From the NCBI RefSeq assembly GCF_014529535.1, contig NW_023503293.1:661115-725114 (forward strand): 64,000 nucleotides of DNA, written 5' to 3'. Shown piece by piece: positions 13,556 through 23,739 of this stretch; within the stretch, counting starts at the first letter, position 1; each line of letters begins with the position of its first letter. The position numbers and the translations under genes were made by a program. The notes under the pieces are model-generated. The model searched no databases. It was not told the DNA's origin and saw only the letters and a list, made by a program, of their open reading frames with translations. Source of the DNA: Bradysia coprophila. Taxonomy: Eukaryota; Arthropoda; Insecta; Diptera; Sciaridae.

Positions 13556-16500
13556 GTATCAGCCAACAACATTCTACTTCTGCACTTAGGAATCGTCGAC
13601 TCTATTTTGTGTATGTTATTCTTGATATTCTCGTTGCCAAGTATTGCGAAGAGCGATGGAGCAGTTGTATTCGAGGCAATCTGTAGTGTACACGGATTTC
13701 TATTGACATTAATGCATCCGATAGCGCTGTGGACTATATGCTGTTTGAATTGCGATAGATATTATGCGATTGCTGCACCGTTGCATTATAGTGCCATTGT
13801 AAACACAAAGAAGGTATGTACCACACATCTAGTTTACACAAAGATGCAAGAAATTCAAGGTTTAATTTTATTTGTACAAATCGAATGACCTTTGTACAAA
13901 TTAAATTCTTTTTTGTACACAAAAAATGACATTTTGTACTTAAAATTTCCATTTTGTACCATCCATTTTATACTAAAACAAAACCATTTCGTACGTAAAA
14001 ATTACTTTATGAACACAAAATGTAATTGTTTGTACACTGAAAAATTGGCTGAAAAAAGCCACAGTGTACATAAAAAAAAACATTGTATCTGTATGAGCAA
14101 AATTGGCCACAGCTGAAAACATCAGAAAACAAATTCTATATCCAACTATATTTAAGTATGTCCGAGTACAGTCGAGTACATCGCGTATATTCGACTTAAT
14201 CCTAGTATATTCGACTAATACGAGTATTTTCGACTACATCCGAGTATTTTCAAATATTCGACTATATCCGAGACTTTTCGACTGCATCCAACTATTCGAC
14301 TATTCGATTGTATCCGAGTATATTCGACTATTCGATTGTATCCGAGTAAATTCGACTATTCAATTGTATCCGAGTATATTCGACTATATCCGAGTATTTT
14401 CAACTGTTCCGACTATACCCGAGACTATTCGACTGTATCCGACTATTCGACTGTATCCGACTATTCGACTGTATCCGAGTATATTCGACTATTCGATTGT
14501 ATCCGAGTGTATTCGACTGTATCTGACTATTCGATTGTATCCAACTATTCGACTGTATCCGAGTATATTCGACTATTCGATTGTATCCGAGTGTATTCGA
14601 CTGTATCTGACTATTCGATTGCATCTAACTATTCGACTATTCGATTGCATCTAACTATTCGACTATTCGATTGTATCCGAGTATATTCGACTATTTGACC
14701 GTATCCGAGTATATTCGACTATATCCGAGTATATTCGACTATTCGATTGTATCCGAGTATATTCGACTATATCCGAGTATTATCAACTCTTCGACTATAC
14801 CGGAGACTATTCGACTGTATCCGACTATTCGATTGTATCCGAGTATATTCGACTATTCGATTGTATCCGAGTAAATTCGACTATTCAATTGTATCCGAGT
14901 ATATTCGACTATATCCGAGTATTTTCAACTGTTCGACTATACCCGAGACTATTCGACTGTATCCGAGTATATTCGATTGTATCCGAGTATATTCGACTAT
15001 TTGATTTTATCCGAGTATATTCGACTATTTGGACTTTTCCGAATATATTCGACTATTCGACCATATCTGAGACTATTCAACTGTATCCAAGTATCTTCGA
15101 CTATATCCGACCGAGTATATTCGACTATATCGAGTAGCTTAGATCATATATCAAGTTTTATTGTAACTGGAAGATATAGAAATTGTAATTGGTTGTAATT
15201 ATAAATCACTTGATCCATATAAGAACGTACACCATCGCAAATGTTAATAATGTTATTATTTTTATGGAAGAGTCAGCGCCGCAGGCCGTGAAGAAATTGA
15301 AAAAATAAAAAAGCGGGGTCGAGGGGCGGCAGCCCCCGCAGAGGGGGGTCAAGGGGGGAGTATCCCCCCTTGAATGTTCGGGGGATTAGCGCGCTCATTT
15401 AATTTTACTAAGCGAATCCAATGAATTAGCGGTAGCGATAGCGTCGCTAAAAAAGTGGTTGATGAATGCAACCTTGGGTACAATGTTTTTTTTTATGTAC
15501 ACTGTGGCACATTTCCGCCAATTTTTCAGTGTACAAACAATTACATTTTGTGTTCATAAAGTAATTTTTAAGTACGGAATGGTTTTTTTTTAGTACAAAA
15601 TGGATGGTATAAAATGGAAATTTTAAGTACAAAATGTCATTTTTTGTGTACAAAAAAGAATTTAATTTGTACAAAAGTCATTCGATTTGTACAAAAGTAA
15701 ATGAACCGAAATTCAATCGAAAATCTCGCTTGCATTAAATCAAATTTAGTTTCAAAATCTTTTTCTTTTCTCCATTTCAATGATTTTTCAAAGGTTTTGA
15801 CGGGACTAATTTGTGGCTGGTTGGTTGCATTCTTGTTATGCATACCACCATTGTTCCATATCGCACCGTATCGATACAATACTGATCTAGGTATATGCGC
15901 TCCTCACTTTGAAATGTCTGGAACGTTAGTGTATGCACTCGTTTTCACGTTAATCACTTTAATCATTCCATCAATCCTAATTATCGGATGTAATATCAGA
16001 GTAAGTTCTTTGGAACTCAATTTTTCTTCGTCAAATTTCTGACTAAATCTTTCCATCCATTCTCTCCTCAAGGTTCTTATGATTGCACGTTATCATCGCC
16101 ATCGAATTGCTGCCGCTATATTCGAAGTAACATTGTCAGCTCAAGTAACCGTCACCCATCAAAGAAATCCATTCTTCGTTCCTCTATCTGGTCAAAAGCT
16201 TCGATCACGTAGTCCTGTGTCCACCGTTCTGCAATTGATTGGCTCATTCCTGGTTATATACTGTCCGTATTATATCACCATTCTTTGGAACAGTTCTATA
16301 GCATCCCTACACAACGGCAATGTGCCGAAGAGCTTGGAAATAAACCGGTACATATTGATGGCAGTTTCGACGTTATTGACATGTTCCTCGACGATAAACG
16401 GAATATTGTATGGCTTGAAAAGTAAAGTTATGCGAAAGACATTCCAGAATTATTGGCGCAAAAAGAAAACTAAAAATGAAATCAATCACGAAATTCAAGC

Positions 16501-17425
16501 CCGTACTCCTTCTACTTGTGGCTCACGCCGGCCATCGATAACCACACTTGGAGTACTTAATCGTCCCATTCCGCAGCGACGACTCTCTGAAACACTATTC
16601 CACGCGGACAAAAATAATGGCAATCAAGAGAAACCATCCATGAAGCGAATTGCATCGGAATTGTCGTGGCGACCGACGAGTCTCACGTTCGCTGATCTCA
16701 AAGAAATCGAAGGATCCATACCGCACACAGCCAGCTGTAATACGTTACAAATACCACGCGTTGACAGTGAACTCAGTTCGGAAGCTGACCTGGAAATGTA
16801 TGACAACTTGAAGAATTCATTCAGGCCGACCCTTAAAAACTGCAATCCCAGACAGGCCGTTAAGCCCACTCCGACTAATAATGCCAACAATTATCGGAAT
16901 AGTTTAAGCACTGCAACGGCATTGTTGCACAAAGTTCTTAAAATCGAAATAAACGATCATTCGATGCATTTGGACAACGACGACCAGTTGAACGATGATA
17001 ACAACGCAATTAAATCACCGCGAATTCTAATAACCCGAGCATATTCTGAAGACAGTGTAAAATCTCCGACAATGCCACACATTACATTTAAGAAGACGGC
17101 CAATGTTGTTGTAGAATATCAGTGGCTGAATGGTCAGGACGATGATAAAACCAGTGACAGTGAAAATGATTCGAAAATGTTGGAAACGACCAGCAATTCC
17201 ACGACCACATCGAATATGTCGACACGACGTTATTCGTCATTGGAAGACGCCAGTTATGGTATGCATTCAGATGCAGATCCGAGCGAAGAACAATTATTGC
17301 TTTTGTCGTGGCCAACAACTCGAAAGAAATATACAGTACAAACGCACAGAGCTTATAAAGGACAAATTATACGACCAAATCCACTGTTTACCGATAGATG
17401 TGAGAAACCAGATGTTGTTCTTTAA
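13556..17425 (+). CDS. Orphan class A G-protein-coupled receptor, 5' exon(s) missing
   Basis: Exons 13556-13813, 15794-16000 and 16073-17425 join in phase 0 and give 605 residues plus stop. Exon 1 opens with a TM2-like segment (NNILLLHLGIVD), then TM3 ending in CDRYYAIAAPLHY, the DRY motif. Exon 2 carries TM4, extracellular loop 2 and TM5. Exon 3 carries a long third loop, TM6 with the CPY motif, and TM7 ending NGILYGL in place of NPxxY. A basic, serine-rich cytoplasmic tail of about 320 residues follows. TM1 and the extracellular N-terminus are absent, so at least one upstream exon lies further left or outside the window. The arrangement recalls insect orphan receptors near vertebrate GPR161, but I cannot name the ortholog. 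Ligand unknown. Being a GPCR is certain; the subfamily is not. Confidence 0.88.
14130..15135. repeat. Minisatellite of attcgac / tatccgagta units
   Basis: About 1 kb of short, shuffled units built from attcgactat, tcgattgtat and ccgagtat. Stop codons are rare, so several overlapping plus frames read repeats such as YPSIFDYSIVSE for up to about 180 codons. The repetition in more than one frame, the intronic position and the flanking inverted arms all argue against protein coding. Confidence 0.93.
15267..15396. other. GC-rich double hairpin block inside the foldback element
   Basis: A compositional outlier in this AT-rich window. It contains gcggggtcgaggggcggc followed by agcccccgc, which can fold on itself, and then aaggggggagtatccccccttg, a second perfect hairpin. 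It lies between the minisatellite and the right inverted arm and is probably part of the element. Function unknown. Confidence 0.7.
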
Positions 17426-17436
17426 TGTTAGTTGTA

Positions 17437-17442
17437 AATAAA
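17437..17442 (+). promoter_or_regulatory. Polyadenylation signal for the GPCR gene
   Basis: AATAAA lies 12 bases after the GPCR stop codon, followed by a long A-rich stretch. This is the expected position for a short 3' UTR, although later AATAAA words (near 17565) could also be used. Confidence 0.5.
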
Positions 17443-18160
17443 TTAAATGAAAAAAAATATTTTTAGAAACAAACCAAAGAAAAAAATAGAAAAATTAAAA
17501 ATGAAAAAACAAACCAAAAAAAAAATTAGCGAAAATTAATAATTTATAATTGTTAATTACATAAATAAATGGGCCAACAATGTTTTATGTGTCACAAGAA
17601 TATTATATTTATGAGGAATATTAGAGAGATATGCAACAACAAAAAAAAAATAATGAAAATAAACTAAAAATATATTATATGTTTACAAAAGACGTAAAAA
17701 AAATTAACGGTTTTATTTCACGAAAGTCAAGAAACACGATAGAAGATGATAGCAGACGCGGTAACGTTCGTACGAACCAGTAGTCCAGAAGGGAACCAAA
17801 AAGAAAATCTCAAAATCCAAAATTTCCAGAACTTGTAGACATTGTGACACAAGCGAGGTAATAGAATTTTTGGAACCAGCACCTCATTAATCTAAAAAGT
17901 ACAAAAAGGAACTTGAAAAAAAAAATCTCAAAAAATCCTACAAATTCGTCGACTTGAGCTGGAATGATAGTGGACTATGTGAGGTGGTGGAATTTTAGGG
18001 ACCAACACACTACCACCTCAATAATATCAAAAGTCCAGAACCCAAAGAAAACTGTACAAATCCTTCAACTTCCTAGAATTTTTAGTGGTGTGGGGTTTTG
18101 GAATCTAAAACTCTAAAAAAGTCTCACAAATCTATCAAACTCCTCCAATTCTTGATCAGG

Positions 18161-18188
18161 TAAGAGAAGATAAGATAAGATAAGATAA
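18161..18188 (+). repeat. Pentanucleotide microsatellite (agata)n
   Basis: Four to five consecutive copies of the 5-base word taaga/agata in a non-coding stretch. Confidence 0.8.
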
Positions 18189-19337
18189 TCATTTATTTAG
18201 CTAATTTTCTATTATAAACACCACATAAAATCATAGAAAAAAAGGACTACAGCAAAATTCACACTTCTTAGTCAATTTCTGATCAACTTTTGTCTCCCCT
18301 TAAAAAATCACAGATTCATACTGACGTCTTTCCAAGAACTCCTCAAATTGATAATGATGGCCTACAGTCAATAACGTTCGATATTTGTTTGATTTCAGTA
18401 TATTTAGCTTATCCTTCTGCCGACTCTTTTGACAGTTTTAACGTTTTAGTACGTTTTCTCTCCCAGCAGCAAAAACACTATCCCATCAAAAAAGAAACCA
18501 AATCGAATACCGCAAATGCATTTAGAATCTCAATAACCGAATGGTTAGAGGGGTTGCTCGATAAGGATTGGGTTTTGGTGTCGGTGGTTCGAAATTCGGT
18601 CAGGGCAGAATTTTTATTTACGGTTAATGGTTCAGATGTTCAGAAGGAGTGGTGAAAAGTAAATCCATTTTACCACTAGTGACGAAAAGCATATATGAAA
18701 ATCCATTTCACCACTAGTGGTGAAAAGAAAAACAAAGAAATCCAGAGAAAGACCCTTCGATCGCCACCCAAATCACGCATGAAAAAGTTCAGTTTTCGCA
18801 GCGCAGTTGCAGAAAATAATTATTTTTGAGTGCATCGTTATTGTGTTTAAATATTGAAAAGCAATTAATTAAATTTGGTTTATATTACAACGGCAGTTGT
18901 AAAAATTCACTTTCATTAACTCGGCGCGTTCACTGGGCAACGCAACAAAATAGAATTTCTGTATTGTACTGCTGGGAGAGAAAACGTACTAAAACATTAA
19001 AAGCTATCAAAAGATGTGACGGAAGGATAAGCTAAATATATTGAAATCAAACAAATTTCGAACGTTAATGACTGTATGGAGGATGGTGGAACTTTTTAAA
19101 CCATCACACTACCATCTCAATAATCCTAAAAGACCAGAAGTCCACAAAAACCTCATAAATCGTTCCCATACCTCGAACCAAATAGATATGTAAAATTCAC
19201 TGATGTCCACTGTACGTGCACAATCCAACCAGTCAATCGATTTTCTTAAACATTTTTTTTCACCGATCGGTGTAAGTCAATACATCTCATCAGCATACGA
19301 GTGTCGGTTAAACAGATTTTTTGAATACATAAGTTTT

Positions 19338-19496
19338 TTTCATACCTAGGACCTGAACCTAGGACCATCCCTAGGACCATATTCTCCGTCTAATATGAAA
19401 AATATTATTCGTACCACGGACTGAAAGTGTTTTTTAGCGTGTGAGAAGTTTCCAGACAGAGCCGAAGGCGAGACTTTAGTCCTAGGTATGAAATGT
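19338..19496. repeat. MITE-like repeat, family A copy 2
   Basis: Begins tttcatacctaggac and ends gtcctaggtatgaaa, a clean inverted terminus. The inner block (cagacagagccgaaggcgag) is the reverse complement of that in the copy at 1184-1367, so either the element exists in both internal orientations or one copy has been rearranged. Confidence 0.75.
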
Positions 19497-21683
19497 ACTA
19501 TTTTTTAGAAAATCCTTTAAAGATTTTCAAGGATTTTCTTTGTTGTCGAGAATTTTCTAGTTTTCAAAAATTCTTAGAAGTGTGAGGATTTCAAAACTGT
19601 GAGTATTTTCTCCGTCTTTGCAGGATTTTATTTCTTTTTCAAGGATTTTTGGAGGTAAGTTTGGCGAAAATGATTTTAATTTACTTGTCGTGTGCTGAAA
19701 AAATCTCATTACAATACGTGTAACACATCATGCTTTGTGCCAACCGAGAATTGAAATAGACAAATGCCCAAAAAATCATAATTTACATGGTAAACAATCA
19801 CTCTTCAAATTTGATCGATCACATTGCTTTGCATTTTCTAAAACGAATGTTGTAATAACTCATACAAATTCCATACTTTGAGTGTTGAAATATCCCATCA
19901 AACGGGTGCTGAAATAAGTCACTTTACAACACTAAAATGAGTGCTGAAAAGAGTCGTATTTCAATTCTCGGTGGCACAAAGTATTTTTCAACGCTTTCCA
20001 AAATTTCCAAAAAAAACGCCAAAAATTTCGAAATAAAGGGAACGTCCAAAAACCGAATTTTTCCACAATTTCAAGCGGTTTTGGCAACTCCTGAACTCAG
20101 CCTTTGCTTTTAGCTGACTCAAATATTTTTCAGGGCATATGACATCACCGTCCAATCTTTCGAGCCAGCAGTTCTCCTCTGAAGAAATAATCTTGACTTC
20201 AGGTAGCCAGAGTGTTTAATATCGACAATATTATTGTGTTCCCTGGCCTGTTGTGTATAAATTAATACCATTTAAGAAAGTTGACAAGTAAATTAAAAGT
20301 CATTTTGGAGCCGATTTTGGTAGGGATGTATTTGGGGTGATTTTGAATTTCGTTCTCTGATTTTGAGCTAACCCAACAGGAGGCTTATCCCCAATATTTT
20401 TATGCCGATCTTAGTTTCTTCCCCTGACCTTTCATAATTACTAGGAGGATTCGAGCAAATCCCACAAACGAGCCCACAAAGTGTTTTTTTGACCACCCTA
20501 ATTTGCAGGAATTTATGAATTGATGCTAAGCATCAAAACACCATCAAGGGCATCAAGGGCCACAATATTATGATTAAAATGAACAGATTCAGAATGTTTT
20601 ATCTTGTTTATTCATATTTTCATAGATACAAAAGTTATTTAGAATAAAATACAAAAATATAAAACATGTAAAATGTAAAATAATATAATAATAAATGTAA
20701 AAACAAAAAAAAAAATATTTATATTTATAAGACATTAAGTACGGGGTGAATAATAGATGAATGAAAAGGTCATTTGAATTGAATTCCTTTTCCCGAGTAT
20801 CAATGAAATAAAAAATAATAATTTGGAATGCAACGCCTGATTTCATTGATTCGTCGCTTGATAGAAAAAAAATTGAAATTATTTGTTTTATTAGCAGGAC
20901 TTATTTTGGAAAATTTTAATTCTGAAATTTTTTTTCGGAATTATTCAGAATCAAAAATTCTCTAAAACAAGCCCTGTTTCTTGGTTATTAACACCCCAAG
21001 CCCAGACTTTGTAACTAGACTTTTACTCACATTTCAAGTGTCGAATGCGTCACAACACGTTGGTTGTTTACGGGACGGTTGGAGTGCCGCACGTGGAGTC
21101 CATAGAATATAGAGTCCACATGAACCACAGTCAAAGTAGATTTTTTTTTTCTCGCCAGCGACCAGCTTTACCATTCCCTTTTGCGTGTTATTTATACACG
21201 CAAGAAAATGTATGATTCCGGGAATTATAGATTGATTACGATTATGCAAATTATGCTATTGACTAATGTGGAACATATAAAAATTATATCGCAGCAATTT
21301 TAACTATATATTTACAGTAAGTATAATCATACTTGCTGTGAAGTTTTGAAGTAAATAGATTCAACGGATTTTGCCTGAATCGTACATTCACCTCAAGTAA
21401 ATGAAAAAAAAAAAATCTATGTAATTCACGGAACCATAGTTTTCTGTGCACGTTTATCAAATGGCTGATATTGTCGGGATGGATTTTTTTTATATTACGA
21501 ACTACACTAACAGTAAATTCCAAATTACCGGTTGCATTCTTATGACTGTTGTCAAATCTTTTGCGGACGGTTTCTTAAAAAATAACAAAAAAAAATTCAA
21601 CGAAATAAAATTTGCAACTTTCCACATTGAACCAGGGCCTACACAAAGAATCTGTCGTGAATAACCAAAATTTTATTACATGA

Positions 21684-21935
21684 GAATTAACAAAGCTCTC
21701 ATTATCCTTAACCAAAAATAGTTGGGACAAAAGTGCATTAGATCCACAGCCCGAGTATCTTTTTTTTGTAAAACAAACTGAAATGTCTGCGTACCACCAA
21801 GGACGTGAAGTACTAAAACTCTCTTTGAAAATGAGTAGAATTATTAATAACGCGACAGTAAACAAAGGTGTCGAAGAGACATCACTACCTGTTCCTACAC
21901 ACAACCAAGGCTGTAGACTTCGTAGTAAAAGGTAA
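21684..21935 (+). pseudogene. Possible orphan exon or decayed coding fragment
   Basis: An open frame of 83 codons with a protein-like composition (..WDKSALDPQPEYLFFVKQTEM.. and ..VEETSLPVPTHNQGCRLRSK) that ends at a strong splice donor, AAAG|GTAAGT, at 21931. There is no ATG before codon 34 and no obvious partner exon. It could be an exon of an unrecognised gene, a remnant of a mobile element, or chance. Confidence 0.25.
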
Positions 21936-22454
21936 GTTCTTCAATAGATGTGGAGTGAACGATCGAAAATATTGCAACTTTTAATTCAACTAAAGCGAGA
22001 AATCAAAGTAATGTTCTAGTTCATGGTATGTAAGGTAAGAAAGATCAAAACTTGTTCCGTTTCAGAGTAGCTGTGGTACAGTATTATTTGTAAAATTATG
22101 GAAGTACTGAATTTACTGAAAAAATTGCAAATTCTACTATCGAAAATTTTCGATAAATTTCGTTAAACAAATTTACAAATGAATTGTCTTCCTGAGCTCA
22201 CGGCAAAGTTTAATGTTTGCTTTCCACTCACCAAAAAAGTAATCCAAGTGAAAGACAAAATTGAATTTTTTTCAATTTTTGCCTTGTTTACTTGACAGCT
22301 TGCTCTCTCACGGCTCTCACACGGATTAATTTTTTGAGTGGAAATCATACTTAAAGCTGAAATAGCAGTCACACCGTTCATTAAATAGCCCATCTGTTTA
22401 CCTGACAGCTAAACAAAAGACGGTGAATCAAAATGAATTTTTGAGAGACAACAG

Positions 22455-22560
22455 CACTGATTTCTACTTACGGAAAAAGCACTCCGTTTTCTATCCGTTT
22501 ACTCTTTTAACAATAGAAAAGAGGCGTGGTTTTTTTGTAAGTGGAAATCAAGGCTAAGTG
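22455..22560. repeat. Dispersed repeat, family D copy 1
   Basis: The segment from gatttctacttacggaaaaagcac through caatagaaaagaggcgtggt to gtaagtggaaatcaagg recurs in diverged form at 36890-36990. Its ends are inverted (gatttctacttac / gtaagtggaaatc), as in a small MITE. Confidence 0.6.
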
Positions 22561-22712
22561 GAGATAAAATGGAATCGTGTTCAATTTATCCAACGAGCAG
22601 ACAATCGTGTAGTTCGTGTAACAAGCGAATTTTCTAAAAGAAAACCCTCTGAAGATTTTCAACCATTCGAACGACATTTTCGTTCAATCGCAAGTATTTT
22701 AAGGATTTTACT

Positions 22713-22895
22713 ACACTGAAAAAAAAGAGAGTTGAAAATCTTACCTGCAGCAGGTAACTTTGTCTCCAGGTAATGTATTTTATCTGCCGCAGCTGTATTT
22801 TTTGTATGAGACACTACAGCTGTGACAGCTATTGTAGATTACCTGGAGACAGAGTTACCTACAGGTAAGATTTGCAACTCTTTTTTGTCAGTGTA
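22713..22895. mobile_element. Small MITE with TACACTG / CAGTGTA ends
   Basis: Inverted arms of about 70 bp: cactgaaaaaaaagagagttg...cttacctgcag on the left matches ctacaggtaag...caactcttttttgtcagtg on the right. The extreme ends read TACACTG and CAGTGTA, so a TA target-site duplication is possible. Non-coding. Confidence 0.7.
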
Positions 22896-23739
22896 TGTTT
22901 GTCGAGGTTTTCCTTAAAATGTAAAGGAATTTTTTGAGGATTTTCTTAACAAAGGATTTTTATTTGCGTGTAAAAGGATTTTATATGTTTTTCTGGTTCT
23001 CGAATTTATCCGGTGTTTACTTTATAGCTATACGCAAACAGGGTGAAAACACAGAGAAAACACAGAGAAGACAAAGAGTTTTTTTTTCAAACGTGGGAAG
23101 TGTGGTTCCAGCTTAACTGACCCAACTCATACGAAAATAGTCGCCACAACAACACCAAATTCGAAATTTTTCTGTTATGGCAACTCTAAATTTCACTTTG
23201 TAGGTTCAGTTATTAATGAAATATTTAAAAATCCGCGCCGCAATTCAGTAAATCGTACAAAATTTAGGACGAATTAGAACTTAGACTTCCGTGCGAGGTT
23301 CGAATCGTAATAAAATGTCAATTGGTCTCGGGATATACACATTCAATGTTAATGATACACTTTAATTAGAAGAATTTGAAGGAATATCTGAAAGGAAGCT
23401 CGGTTATACTTCAATGCCATTAGCCATTTTTTTTATAACTAAGGCACACATCGTTTTTGTTTTGCTATAAAAAAGCTAACTCTACTTGCGCGTTCAACAT
23501 GAAATTTTTTCTCTTTTTCCGTTTTTGATTGAGTTGATATTAAAACTAAAAAATAAATATTTTTTCTTCAATTTAAAAATTAAATAAACAAAAACAAACA
23601 AAAGTTAATTTTGTCTACAGCCATGCGTGAAAATTATTTATGAAAAAAAAGAAATTATTTTAAAGAAAATAAAAAAAATCGTTTACCTCCGCTCTGTGTG
23701 ATAAAATATTGTTTACCTCCTCTGCCCACCCCCACAACA

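Larger units (their letters stand above)
13871..15695. mobile_element. Foldback element filling a GPCR intron
   Basis: Left arm about 13871-14090 and right arm about 15476-15695 are inverted copies of each other. Both are built around repeated tttgtac words, for example tcgaatgacctttgtac on the left and its complement on the right. Between them lie a 1-kb minisatellite and a GC-rich hairpin block. The element occupies about 92% of the 13814-15793 intron; without it the intron would be about 155 bp. No transposase frame is seen. I found no clear target-site duplication. Confidence 0.8.
17443..23739. other. Gene-poor interval between GPCR and PH/PDZ gene
   Basis: About 6.3 kb without a convincing gene. 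It contains a short (agata)n microsatellite, one copy of MITE family A, an inverted-repeat element at 22713-22895 and a possible orphan exon at 21684-21935. A 121-codon open frame at 18290-18655 (+) shows no recognisable domain. The stretch 23500-23700 is very A/T-rich. Confidence 0.55.

Noticed and set aside
14103..15198. Long overlapping open frames encoding YPSIFDYSIVSE-type repeats
   Set aside because: They arise from a stop-poor minisatellite read in several frames, lie in an intron, and are flanked by inverted arms of a mobile element.
18290..18655. 121-codon plus-strand open frame
   Set aside because: No domain or splice context, and the region around it is repetitive and A-rich.
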